The notes under the pieces were generated by a model. That model worked only from the letters and a program-made list of their open reading frames with translations, did not search any database and was not told where the DNA came from. A stretch of 64,000 nucleotides of DNA from contig ML677326.1 in assembly GCA_007922305.1 (NCBI GenBank), positions 54,492,785-54,556,784 on the forward strand, in the 5' to 3' direction. Below, piece by piece: positions 12,430 through 23,866 of this stretch. Source of the DNA: Dermatemys mawii. Lineage: Eukaryota; Chordata; Testudines; Dermatemydidae. Numbering within the stretch: position 1 is the first letter of the stretch; the number at the start of each line of letters is the position of its first letter. The translations under genes were made by a program, and so were the position numbers.

Positions 12430-13050
12430 AATAAATTCAGCTCTTCCAACTCCCAAAAGTCATTTAAAAGTTCACTTATTCCCCTTCAAATGGAGCTGTC
12501 TCTCAAATAAACGATATAATCTGTTTCCAGGCTGAGATGACATTTGCCAAGTTTCAGAGCAAATATTCATGATAAAGTCATAAGCCTCTGAAAACAGGGT
12601 TTTCCATTGGAAATGCAGAGAGGTTCTTAAGCACAGTAAAGTGAACAGCACTGCTGTGAGAAGCAGTAATTTAAAGGCTGTGTACTAGTTAACTATTAGT
12701 GCTAGTAAACAAGTAACCTTGATGAGATTTCAAATTAGAGCTCTGAGGGAACTATTTGATATTTAAATCTGCTGCTTTTCCACCTAATCGAAATGGAAAC
12801 ATTATATCATAACATAATATTATTGTGTGGCTCACTCTTGATATGAACAAAAGCTAGATAAAAGTAGATAAACAATTTTGTGACAATAAGAAACCCCTCT
12901 GTTTCAGCCAATACAGCCATCTGACATGCTTCCACTGAAAATTACATCAATGGATTGACATTGGCCCTCATGTTGGCTGTGGCATCTGGAAATGAGAAAA
13001 TAATGTGCTAACTATACATTGTATTCTACCAGTCATCAATAAAGCATGAA
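12430..13050. other. Repeat-free stretch, candidate conserved non-coding DNA
   Basis: No repeat signature. It contains balanced, motif-rich sequence such as ATTCATGATAAAGTCATAA, AACTATTAGTGCTAGT and TTGATATTTAAATC. The impression of conservation is inference only; nothing in a single sequence proves it. Confidence 0.25.
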
Positions 13051-14460
13051 GAGTAAATTAAAAATAACCCTGGCTTCCCACACCCCATACATCTCATGCA
13101 GACCCAAGTTGGAAGGTGGGTTAGCCTCCCTTAATAGGCAGTCCAGTTAGGTTCTTTGAGTGTATCTATCAGAGAAATTCAGAAAACACACTACATCAGT
13201 ATAAAGCAGGAAGAATTTGATGCCCCTTTGGATTAATTTTTCTTCCCAAAAGCCACAAATGATGAACTGAACACATTAACTTTGTCCCACAGAAAATGTA
13301 TGTCTAAATCATCCCTGCCCTTTCACCTACCCCCAAATCAAGGAGAGCCAAAACTTTCCTCCAGGGAATTGTGATGGCATATTTATATAGTGTAGATGAA
13401 GCCTGATCTAGGGCTCTGGGCAGTTATACAAAAACAAAACATCTGAATACACATTTAAATTAGCTCATATCCTGGTAAGGATTCTGCCCTCTGCTCTGGG
13501 CCCTATGTGCTATGGTTTAAAGAATCCATAAGGGGCTAGGGAGCAAGTCCTTGGCACAAGGACCACATTGGCTTCCTGTAGGACCAAACAGAATCACAGT
13601 CCCTTTTTCATATGTCCAACTTAAACACTGTTCACTGAGGGACAAAACCTGAGCTAAGCTCTTGGTCACAGTAATAGACCTGGTGATGAGCAGAGGGTGA
13701 TGAAATGGTTGGAGTTGCTCCAATGGCCTTTCCTCGCCCACCTACAGGAGGGATGTGATGGCCACTCCCCTTCCATCTCCTGCACATTGCCACTAAGGGG
13801 CCAGGCTCCCCTGCACTTCAGAGAGCCCAAGCTCAGCACAAAACCACTACAAGGCAACTCTGTGCCCTATTCACCAGCAGAAAAAGAGGTTAGATTTGTC
13901 TCTTCACATTCAGTATGTGAAGGATATGCCACTTATGGACAAGGACTTCCTCTATCTACTATACATTGACAGTCATATTAACAAACACTCAAAGTCAAAA
14001 CTATAGAAATGGTTATATTAGATTTAAAATAAAATGCAGTAGGCAAAGAAGATACAAGCCACTATCCAAAATTTGTCGAAAGGAAATAAATACATATTTA
14101 AAATGCAAATAGAAAAAATCCTCCTGCTACTGATACCAACAGTTATTAAATGTCCCAGTATTGTCTGACAGGAAGATTTGCATAAAAGCCATTCTGCTTT
14201 TATCACAAAATTTTCACTTTTTCCATCTCTCCTTTATTGTTAGGGTCACAGGTACAATAAGAATATGCTCTTTGTGCGTATTCTGCTTTTATAATTATAG
14301 CCCTCAATCGATGACAAAATTAGCTACAATAGAAATCATTTTAATGTCACAAACTAAGAATTGTTATGACACAAGTAAGAAATAAGCAGCAGGGGATAAC
14401 TGTAGAAATCCTATTTTCACACTGCTGTCCCTGGTAGTACAAAGTGGGGGTGTGAAGAGA
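13051..14460. other. Unique DNA, nothing recognised
   Basis: Includes a moderately GC-rich patch at 13470-13870 where opposing frames overlap (13517-13857 minus, 13697-13969 plus). No domain motif is seen in any of them. Confidence 0.4.
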
Positions 14461-14462
14461 CA

Positions 14463-14489
14463 ACACACACACACACACACACACACACA
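14463..14489. repeat. (AC)n microsatellite
   Basis: About thirteen AC units. Confidence 0.95.
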
Positions 14490-14589
14490 AAGATATGGAA
14501 AGAGGATTGCCTGTAAGTAATGTCAAACAGATTTCATCTTTTTCCAGATGGCATAAACATGTCTTTAAAACCAAAAATAAAATCATAAA

Positions 14590-15020
14590 AATGACTAACA
14601 AGAACCAAAACTGTGGGTGCTTCCCAACTTTCCTCTCATGTGCAACAACAAACCAAACACATTAGCAATGGGCCTTTTAATTATTAGCTGATATTCATTA
14701 GGGTTACACAGAGATTTATTTATTTATTTGTAGTTTGTTATCCTTTTTTTTCTCATTTGATCTCATCAGCTATTTCATAAATAATTTCATCTCTAATTAG
14801 TCCATCTGTTATCTGTTCAAATTCCAGGTCTGCAACTTAATGGTGAATGATCTCACCTGGCAGTTAGTTTCCTCTATAGAAAGTGTGCCTTCCCAAGAGA
14901 CATTCTTGCATGCAACAGTGCATGTTTGATATTTTTGATTGACCTTTGTCTAGCAGTTTGCTGTTGCTTTCATGAGCCCACTAATTTGGGTGGAAGCACT
15001 GAAACTATTCACAAACGCAG
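14590..15020. other. Repeat-free stretch, candidate conserved non-coding DNA
   Basis: Contains several homeodomain-type cores (TTTTAATTATTAGCTGATA, CTCTAATTAGTCC) and a TTTGAT/TGACCTTTG-like segment, with no simple or dispersed repeat. A role as an enhancer would be inference. Confidence 0.28.
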
Positions 15021-15195
15021 TTTTTGGTGAATTTACCATACGCCAAAAAAAGAATTGCCTAGCTCCAGTTTTCAGCCCAGTTCTGCCAGTGATTTGTTAT
15101 GACACCTAGCACAAGTCACAGATTGCCCCAGTTTCCCTATTTGTAGGGTATTACAATATCTATGCATGTCAACCTTTGCAAAGTGCTAGGAGACA

Positions 15196-15965
15196 TACGG
15201 ATGAAAGCTTTTGATACTGTCTCCCATGACCCTCTCATAAAAAAAAAAACTAAAGAAATTCAACCTAGATGGAATTACTATAAGGTGAGTGCACAACCAT
15301 TCCCAGAGAGTAGTTATTTCAGACAGCCACTGTTCACAGTCACGCTGGAAGGGCAGAAAGAATGGGTTCCCGCAGGAATCAGTTCTGGGTCTGGGTCTGT
15401 TCAATATCTTCATCAATGGTTCACATAATGGCATACAGAGTACACTTAAAGTTTTCAGACCATACCAAGCGCTTTGGAAGACAGGATTAAAATTCAAAAT
15501 GATCTGGATAAACTGAAGAAATGGTCTGAAGTCAACAGGATGAAATTCAATAAGGACAAATGCAAAGTACTCCACTTAGGAAGGAACAATCAGTTGCCCA
15601 CATACAAAATGGAAAATGACAGCCTAGGAAGGAGTACTGTGGAAAGGGATCTGCGGGTCATGGTGGATCACAAGCTAAATAGGAGTCAACAGTGTAACGC
15701 TGTTGCAAAAAAAGTGAACATCATTCTGGGATATATTAGCAGGAGTGTTGTAAGCAAGACACAAGTAGTAATTATTCTGCTCTACTCCATGCTGATAAGA
15801 TCTTAACTGGAGTATTGTGTTCAGTTCTGGGCACCACATTTCAGGAAAGATGTGGACAAATTAGAGAGAGTCCAGAGAAGAGCAGCAAAAATGATTAAAG
15901 GTCTAGAAAACAATCTATGAAGGAAGACGGAAAAAATTGAGTTCGTTGGAAAAGAGAAGACAGAG
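15196..15965 (+). mobile_element. CR1 LINE fragment, internally deleted, 3' end missing
   Basis: Frames in order show KAFDTVSHDPLI at about 15203, SQRVVISDSHCSQSRWKG, GFPQESVLGLGLFNIFING, DRIKIQNDLDKLKKWSEVN, MKFNKDKCKVLHLGRNNQL, VAKKVNIILGYISRSVVSK, then [20 protein letters not shown] and [14 protein letters not shown]. This is the CR1 reverse transcriptase and its C-terminal region. The block between FNIFING and DRIKIQND, which normally holds the FADD catalytic motif, is missing, and several frameshifts occur. The copy stops before the usual CR1 3' tail and passes directly into another repeat at about 15975. It is non-functional. Confidence 0.92.
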
Positions 15966-15974
15966 ACTTAGTCA

Positions 15975-16180
15975 AGAGATAGAGGCCCAGATGCCTAGAG
16001 TGAGGCCACAGCATGCGTGTTTAGAGGCAGAGATGCCCAGGGAACTTTTACCCAGAAAACTTAGGTGCTAAGACAGTTTAGGTGATAGCTGACTGGGAGT
16101 TTTGTGGATGGCAGTGATGACTGTAACCAGGACTTAGACATGTAAGTACTTCTGTGGATAACCCTGCCCTAAGTTCTTAA
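15975..16180. repeat. Dispersed repeat rich in TTAGGTGC/TGCCTAGA motifs
   Basis: AGATGCCTAGAGTGAGGCCAC, then AACTTAGGTGCTAAGACAG and GTTTTGTGGAT resemble the 48400-48915 and 52008-52460 repeats, which share TTTGTGGAT and TTAGGTG(T/C)CTA motifs. Its family name is not known to me. Confidence 0.45.
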
Positions 16181-17006
16181 CATTTTTATTCAGTGTACCT
16201 GACTGCTCCAAGACCATCTGATTCAAATATTATGAACTTCCAAAGAAGATTGCCTGTCCTTTGCATCTTCTGATATTCCCAATTCTAGATATAGTAAAAG
16301 CTGTGTTATGCAGCACTTTACCAACCGAAAGCTCTAGAAACTAGCATTTCTGATATCTCCCAATACAAATCTTCAATCTAGTAACTGGGACCAATGCCAA
16401 AACTAATTTGAATTAATGAAGAAGCTATTCAGGACTTGAGTATTTCCAATAGCAGTTGAAGTATGCTCAAGTTAGCAGAAAAGAGCTGAATGCTTTTCTT
16501 TCAGTTTGTATTCACTATTGTGATTGGTTGGTTTAATTCTCAGTGTATTGTCTTATGTTTATCATAAAATATCAATGCCACCCTACCATTATGGCATCCA
16601 AAATACCAGAGAAAAGCAAAGAAAAGATGTGAGAGGGAGTTGTGTTGACATTAAAACAGAAAATAGATATTTGTACACGTCTTGAAAAGGGTGAGAATAG
16701 AAACATTTATCCATTTTATTGTATTCTAATTCTTTGAAAATTGGTAATCCATTGGTAAGTATAACTCTTAATTAACTGGAATTTTTGATTAATCGGTGTC
16801 TCCCATTCCTCCAATGCCAGATAACAATGCTTTTACTGTAGTTCTGTTAATTTTCCCACTTGTCCTAGTGATCTGCTGTATGGTTGTGTGTCTGCATTCC
16901 TATTCTGGCATATCATGCCATCTCCCCTCTCTTCATATGAACTAACCAGAGTAGTATATGATACTTACTGAAGAATTAGTTACAGGCTAGCTAAATTCTT
17001 AAATTT
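16181..17006. other. Unique DNA, nothing recognised
   Basis: AT-rich sequence without recognisable repeats or long frames. Confidence 0.4.
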
Positions 17007-17036
17007 AAAAAAAAAAAAAAGAAAGAAAGAAAAAAA
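17007..17036. repeat. A-rich / GAAA simple repeat
   Basis: Fourteen A residues followed by GAAAGAAAG and more A residues. Confidence 0.9.
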
Positions 17037-17039
17037 GTC

Positions 17040-17920
17040 ATTTGAACTTGTGCAACCAATTTACAATAGGAGTCAGATACTTTCCAGTTTTACTCATCCA
17101 TTTACAGTCTTAATGATCACATTTTCTTTTTTGAAAGAAAGATAATTTTGATTTGATTTACAGATTATCATGTAAACTAAGCTATTACAACATATGGGTT
17201 CACTGGATTATTTGGTTTTAGTGGGATATTAATCCTGTCAGACAAGAATATCTTCCACATATGCTTTCTATACAGCCTACTAGTGTCAAAATAATTATAA
17301 TGTTTATTAAATTAAAATAATGAAGTTTATATGAACTTTCAATAATGCAGACAGGCAGACTATAACTGTAACCCACATGCTATATACTCTGGACTTTTAC
17401 GGCTTTTAATTTATCAAAGGAAATAATTAGCACACTTTGTGGCAGCCAGTGATGGAATTTATTCATTTGGAAGCCATGAGTTTCCTGTCATTAAAACTAC
17501 ATCATGTCCTTCCTTTTCTATTAAACTTCAGCTGAGGGCAGTAAGAAGTCACTAAAAGGAAATGAAGAGTTTTTTTGGCAATGTTCTCAAGCAATGATTT
17601 AATACTTCTAAAAGACAGCAAACCCATAATGTAAGCCAATAAGGGATCAGGGTTTCAATTACCACATTATTTCCTTCATTTGATGCTTTGTTTGTGGCTC
17701 AATTAACTGATTTGCAAAATCACTTCAATAAATGTATGCTCTCTTTGTTGGGTTAAAGCATTTCTGGTTCCTAATTACAAGTGTTTGTGGCAAAGAATAA
17801 GATTTAGATCTTCAATCACTATATTTATATCTGTCTCATAGGGGTTTTTTTTCCCTCAAAATGATCAGTCAGATCTCATTAGCCAAAGAATCATTCTGGC
17901 TAAAGTTAACATCTTTTTTC
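17040..17920. other. Long repeat-free stretch, candidate conserved non-coding DNA
   Basis: Nearly 900 bases without a repeat, a simple tract or a usable frame. It contains AAATAATTAGCACAC, CATTAAAACTACATCATG, CTCAATTAACTGATTTGC and GTTCCTAATTACAAG. Gene-desert enhancers of developmental genes often look like this; the assignment is inference. Confidence 0.3.
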
Positions 17921-20095
17921 CCCTTGAGGTGTTTTCAAGTGGCAGTAGCAGGAGAAATGAGCTTTCTTCAAGTCAAAATGGAACCAAGAGTACAACAAGA
18001 CTACTGCCCTGTCCAACTTCCAAACTAAACTACAAATGGCTTCAACAGACTGAAATCCATATTACAGAAGCAATACAGCCCAGACTGGGATAGGCTGGCA
18101 GATACAAGTCCTTTTTCTTCAAAGGAGGTCTAAAATCAAGTTAGCATGGAGACAGAATTACCCTCTTCCCCTCAGGAGTGGGTGGTCCTCCCAGGTCATG
18201 ACCAAGGTACATTCATGACAGAGGTGGAATGCTGCAGTTTCAAGCACTTTATTAAGTGAGGCCAGGACAATGGACGATTTAAAATAGGGTATGATTTTAC
18301 CAGATAGATCATTATGTCAGTGAATAAAGAACTAGAATAAATTAAAATGATTTGAGCAAGACTAAGCAGTTCCTTTTCAGCCTTTTATAGAATGGAGAAA
18401 AATAATCATTCTTACAAATGTCACAATTTTACAAGAGTATTTTTAACTTCTGTATATGCTACATGTTATTTAGAAAATGTCAGTTATTCAGATTTACTAT
18501 TTGGTTCATCCAAAGTAATATTAGGTTTTTAAATTCTCAATCTGTCATAGACGAAGGTTAACCTTCATTAGTGAAGCCATTGTCTTTAATAAATAATAAA
18601 AAATGAAGCTTTTTTTTGGCTCCTTAAAATGATCTGCATACTTTTACATGCAAGACTTTTTACTCCAGCTCAGTGGAGAGTAAGTTAAATTCAAAAATAT
18701 TCTCTCAGTGCAGCTTAAATTGAGTACTGATATTACTGTTGAGTTACCAAATTCAGATGTAAGATCACAGCCAGCTAAGATTGTCATATTGTCTCCTCTA
18801 ATTTGGAAGAGTAGGACTAGGCAAGAGAGAAACTCATAAAAAAAGACTTTATGACTTTCTTCAAGGCTGACACAGAAGCCAATGCTCCAATCCCTTCTCC
18901 CAGCCTCTTGCAATTACATTTCCGCAGGAAGAAAGAGAAGGAATTAGAAACAGGATAATGTAGCCTTAAATCACTGCTCATATCCATTGCCTTCTAGTGG
19001 GAGTCCAGAGCTTTTTTTAACATGGTTCTTATACTGTTTAGTGTGACACAACAAAAAGCACAAGTTGTTTGACCCTTCCTCAATAAAAAATCATTTTGTT
19101 CTGACAACCTATAAAGCCTGTGCATGAGTCTTCTAAGCCCTAGTGTCTCCTTCAATTGATGAGGGGGAGACATTGTAAACACATACAGTAAAGACAAGGT
19201 GAAAGGCAATTTTGATAAAGCAATGCATGTCATAGTACAGTGTGGCAATATAAAGGCATGTGCTGCTGCTAAGTGCAATAACATTTCCAAGGCCGGGACT
19301 TATGTCATCACTAACCTTTAAAGGTTCTGAGTCATCAGGGTTGCCTCATACTTGAGTGAATTATGTTTGATGGGTATTAAACTGGAATATAATGAACTCA
19401 TAGGAACACGATGTGATTGTTTACACAGTCCAAGTCTGAGACGGCATCAGCATGGACAGGTTAGTATCCTAAAGAAAAGCAGTGTGTGGAGTTTTCTGAT
19501 CTGAGATCACCCGAGAAAGATGATGGGTGTAACTTGCTAGAGATTTTTTTTCACCCAGGAAGTACAGAAAAAGATAGTCACCACAAGCTTGCTGAAGCTC
19601 ACGCTTACTGCTGAATCATATCAATAAAGCAAACAAACTGCAGTGCATACTATTGTGTATGTGAGGAATCCTGCAACAGAACTATTCATCTTATGGTGAG
19701 TCTTATTAGAGAATATAAGATGACTGAATAAAAATAGAAATCACTGTTTTCAGAAACAAACTTTTTGATTAAGTTATATATTTTCTTAATATTCTTTCTT
19801 CGGGGCATGTTTTGAGTAGCATACAACAAACAAAGCATGGGGCTAACTACTGAACATAAGGATAATACGATGAGGATAAACACAAAATGTCAAATAGCTT
19901 CTGTTCACTGAGCACTGTCAATCCCATAACTGAATAAGGCAGGAGTTCTGTGGGAAAAAAACACTATCTGATCATTTAACAAAAGACTATCAAAAGGTAT
20001 AAAACAGGAAGCTGGTTAGGTTTGCATGAACAACTTTAATTCTGGCATTTCCTAACTTCTTTTAATAATTATACTTTGCTCTTATAACATTTTTC
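17921..20095. other. Unique DNA, nothing recognised
   Basis: No repeat family or credible exon. Minus-strand frames at 18644-18913 and 18994-19290 are under 100 codons and show no motif. Confidence 0.4.
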
Positions 20096-20285
20096 CATCA
20101 TTAAATCTCAAAGCACCTTAAAAAGGAGGTAAGCATCCATTAGCCCTGCCTTACAGATGAGGCAACTGAGGCACAGGAGGAGGAAGTGACTTGCCTAAGG
20201 CCACTCAGCAGGTCAATGGCTGATCTGGGAAATAGAATTCAGCTCCCCAGTCCCAATCCATTGCTGTATCCACTAAGCCATACTA
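20096..20285 (-). repeat. MIR-like SINE
   Basis: In reversed MIR order: CTTACAGATGAGGCAACTGA, GGCACAGGAGG, GTGACTTGCCTAAGGCCACT, CAGCAGGTCAATGGC, then the reversed tRNA-like head ending in TATCCACTAAGCCATA. The flank upstream (CAAAGCACCTTAAAAAGGAGG) is the usual tail side. This is one of the clearest old SINEs here. Confidence 0.85.
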
Positions 20286-22370
20286 TCCCAATATAGCGCA
20301 GTCATGCACCCCATATCTGGTTCTTATCCCCTCTACTCTCATGTCAGTAGTTTCTTCCTTCTCTTCTATGCTGCCTAGGCACTAGCAAAAGAAGCACTGA
20401 GCCCTGGAAAGATAATCACACTAGTCTCCATTCCCATGCCTGACACCACAGCAGTCAGGAGCACCAACTGCAAGGAAAGCCCTGCTCATGCCCTACAGCC
20501 CTTGGAGAGGGAGTCATCAGAGAATTTAGAAGCCAAACTAAGTCTCTTTCGAGCATGCACAAACAAATGTTTTGCAAATGCTTACAATCTGATTACATTT
20601 GGGGGGTTTTTCCAGAAGAAAAACAAAACACAGATCCCTGATTATTCACTATGTTGGCCCCCTTGCCAATTTTCAAGTCCCACCTCCAAAGCATGGAGAC
20701 ATTAGAACGTCTCAATAAAATTGTGGTAAGAATTTTTTAACATGGGCATAACAATGTATTTTCCCCTAACTTAGTTCTCAGAAACTGCTGAAGCATTTTT
20801 GAAAAACAAAAAAGAGCTTGAGGCAAACACCCGGCATAAGAAATGTCAACCCTGAATAATTAAACTTTGACAGCTATAAGCAAGTTAGAACAGGCTCTTA
20901 TTATGCAAAGTGCTGGGCAATCTTTACCGTACACAGTACTCCACATTGTGCAATAAATTCACACAGACACACACTTGTATATAAACAAACATACATCCAT
21001 GAACTTTCATGTGTATGAATATGGAATAGCGGCATTATTCACAAGTGCTTAGCCACAAGTGACTTAGGCAGGTCATCTCAAATTCATTCTGTGAAAACCT
21101 TTATTCCTGACCACCATGTATTCTGGATATGCTACAGATATATTTTAGGAAAGTTTGAGTGCATTTTAAGTATTTTGAGGGGACTGGTTTTTTTTTTTAA
21201 AAAAAGGTACTGAAGAAGAGAAAAATAACTAAGATGGACCAAAGCTCAAAAGCAACCTAAAATTTTTCTATATAAAAATATTACTTTGAATTCTGACTTT
21301 TCAGGCCATTCCAGAGAGATATTATCATTATGTAAATGAGAGTAAAGTAAAACATCATAATCACATGAATATTAATGTACAGAAGATACACTTTTGCTCA
21401 GTTAAGAGGCTTTTTTGAATCTCTCTAATCCCTATAGAATTGGTTTCATGGTAACTAAAGCACTTTACATTACAGGTTAAAAAATAATGCTAATGGAAAG
21501 AGTTAAACTCTGAAAGACACCCCTAAACTAGCATTATTGTAACACATTACAATACAAGATTTTCTCTCATTGCTTTGGTTGACTTACAAAATTTACTCAT
21601 AGCTCTCAAGAGCAGCATGCCCAAACTTATGGCCCATGCCACCACCACGTTTTCCAATATAGATTATGCGCATATGTAGATGCATGTACTTTCCCGTGGG
21701 AACATCTGTTTTCACTTAATGATAGCATTTACAATTTCATCTTTTCAGGCTGAATCTCTCCATGGTTGGTTTTGGACTCATGCTGGATTTTGTTTTTGAA
21801 AGTCTGAACAAAACCAATGCAGCTGAGTGAAAAATAAATAAATAGTTTTGCAAATGTTCGACCTACCATTTTGAACAGCTCTAGTGCTTTAGAAGTCTGG
21901 AATAGGAACTTAAAATTGGGCAGGAGAACAGGTTTGTGGTCAGAGAGGTGTCTATGAAAATCCAACCAGATTTGGCAGAGCTGTAAGACATGTAGTGTCA
22001 TTACTTTTTCAGTAGAACTTGTTAGATGTTTGCTCTTAAGCATGCATGTTTCCAGGCCTCACTGAGTCTCTTGTATTGCATTCATACATGGAGAATAACA
22101 GCTGCAGATAACAAAAGCAAGACAGGTATCTCTCCAGCCTATCCCAAGAAAAACTGCCTTTGGCCTAAAAGTTGGTGCACTGGGCTGGAAGCCAGGAGAA
22201 TCTCCATGCTAGTTTTTCCTCTTCCACTTACTGGTATTAATAATTCTGTGCATTTCATAAACCTTATTAGTGAACAAAGCTTCATATGTCCACTTAAGCA
22301 GCAGGAAAGTACCATTCCTCACCCTCCCACATAGGCTCACTATCCCAAGGCATATCTCACAGTGAGCCTG
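20286..22370. other. Unique DNA, nothing recognised
   Basis: Mostly AT-rich. The 104-codon minus frame at 21729-22043 and the 102-codon plus frame at 22026-22334 have no recognisable motif or splice context. Confidence 0.4.
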
Positions 22371-22667
22371 TGGCTTTGTCTACACTACTGCAACATCGAC
22401 GCACTGGAGATTGATGTGCCAAGGGTCAGTGTAGCAGGTCTAGTGAAGTCCCACTAAATCAACGGCAGAGAGCTCGTCAGTCAACACAGGCACTCTACCG
22501 GGAATGAGAGGAATAAGGTAAATCAACAGGAGAGTGTCTCCCATCAATCCAGCACAGCGTAGACACCGCAGTAAGTCAACCTAAGCTACATCAACTCTAG
22601 CTACGTTATTCCAATAGCTGGAGTTGCATAACTTGGGTCATCTTACCATGGTAGTATAGACATAGCA
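22371..22667. mobile_element. Non-autonomous DNA transposon (MITE) with TIRs
   Basis: The left end GGCTTTGTCTACACTAC pairs with the right end GTAGTATAGACATAGC (inverted: GCTATGTCTATACTAC). The interior has repeated palindromic motifs (AACATCGACG, GTAAGTCAACCTAAGC). From memory, the 'GTCTACAC...GTGTAGACA' edges are frequent in turtle genomes. No reliable target duplication was seen. It encodes nothing. Confidence 0.75.
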
Positions 22668-22879
22668 CCCAGTATTGCAGCAACTCTGCCCCATCTCTTT
22701 CAGCACACCAGAGCACTGGAGTGGGAAGGCACACCAACCAAACCACACTCAGTTCCATCCCCCTTTCTAGGATAAGCAAAGTCAAAACCGAATAACGTCT
22801 CATAGACCAAAAGCAACAAACACAAGATTGTCTGTCCCACCTGGGCTCATCTTCATGTCCACTCTCCAAGGAGGAAAAT
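22668..22879. other. Unique DNA, nothing recognised
   Basis: Short interval between the MITE and the CT-rich block. Confidence 0.35.
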
Positions 22880-23410
22880 AAAAATATTGGAACATAAATT
22901 CTATCACCCTCCTCGGGCTCAGTTCTTCACAGACTCCTTATCCCACCCCCAAGCTCTGTAGAGTTCTTTTTTGCTCTACAGAACATTGCCTCCCAGGACT
23001 TTCTCCTTGGTGGCCTGGCTTCCCCAAAACTGCTGACCCTCACGTCCTCTTCCCAGGCTAAAACCTTACCCTCTTCTATCTCTCTGGGGTTTGACCTTTT
23101 CCAGGGCCCCCACCTTTCCAAATCCCCTCTTCCTTCTGGGCCAGTTACAGGATACACCCGCTCTTTGGCAACTGCCTGTCAACTGAGCCTCCTCCTGCAG
23201 CTCCCCTCACTTCCATCTTCATATGGAATCTCAGTTTCTTCCCAGCTGAACCTATTGATTTTCCCAAATCACCTAAACCTCAACTGATCAGGATCAACTG
23301 TGGAGGTAGGGAGGAGCTGCTCCATCACAGCTGTGGCTCAGCCAGACTACCCTTAAAGGGCTTGCTATTTAACAGGTCAGCTCTGGAAGAAATGGGAATG
23401 AACCCAGGTC
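22880..23410. repeat. CT-rich block, possible LTR-derived repeat
   Basis: A stretch with many CCTCTTCC, CTTCCC and TCTCTC words and an end CTACCCTTAAAGGGCTTGC, similar in style to the LTR-like block at 36124-36896, which has CCCTTAAAGGGAAC near its end. The shared 'CCCTTAAAGGG' next to CT-rich DNA suggests related LTR material, but no paired ends or target duplication were found. Confidence 0.35.
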
Positions 23411-23479
23411 TGTGGGATAGACCAATACCTCCATATTGTTGTTCATAATGATTATGCCATTCATAAAGTTATGTCCTTA

Positions 23480-23672
23480 GCTAGGCTGACTGTGAAATGG
23501 GAAAATTATTTTTTCCCTTGCAAAGCAGATTTTTTTAAACAAAAATAAACACAACGCTTTTCTTCAAAATGTTTTGTAAAAAACTGAAAATCTAAAATAC
23601 TTACCTTTTTTGCAAGTTTCCATTTCAAAGACATTGTGTTGAAAAAAGTTTGAAACAAATGTATTAGCTCTG
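23480..23672. repeat. A/T-rich fold-back family fragment
   Basis: TGAAATGGGAAAATTATTTT ... CAAAATGTTTTGTAAAAAAC ... GAAAAAAGTTTGAAAC ending TTAGCTCTGA resembles the family at 6453 and 46080, which ends GACCAGCTCTA. One edge is degraded. Confidence 0.45.
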
Positions 23673-23855
23673 ATAACTACTGTCTAAATGCAATGCATCA
23701 TTAACAGATGCTCGTGAATGCTGTAATCATTAGCTTACATCCTCCCACAAAAATAAAGAATATAAAACCTCAAAATCCTGCTTCCCCGCATTTACTGCTA
23801 TCTAGATATTCACATCCTCCTCTAGTAGCTGTTTCTTAGAGGATTATAAACATAC

Positions 23856-23866
23856 TACTGCTATCA
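23856..23866. repeat. Left target-site duplication of the LINE
   Basis: TACTGCTATCA here and at 25580-25590, exactly flanking both ends of the rearranged LINE. The bases outside the pair differ. Confidence 0.85.

Noticed and set aside
15186..15575. 129-codon minus-strand frame
   Set aside because: It is antisense to the CR1 reverse transcriptase blocks, which are clear on the plus strand.
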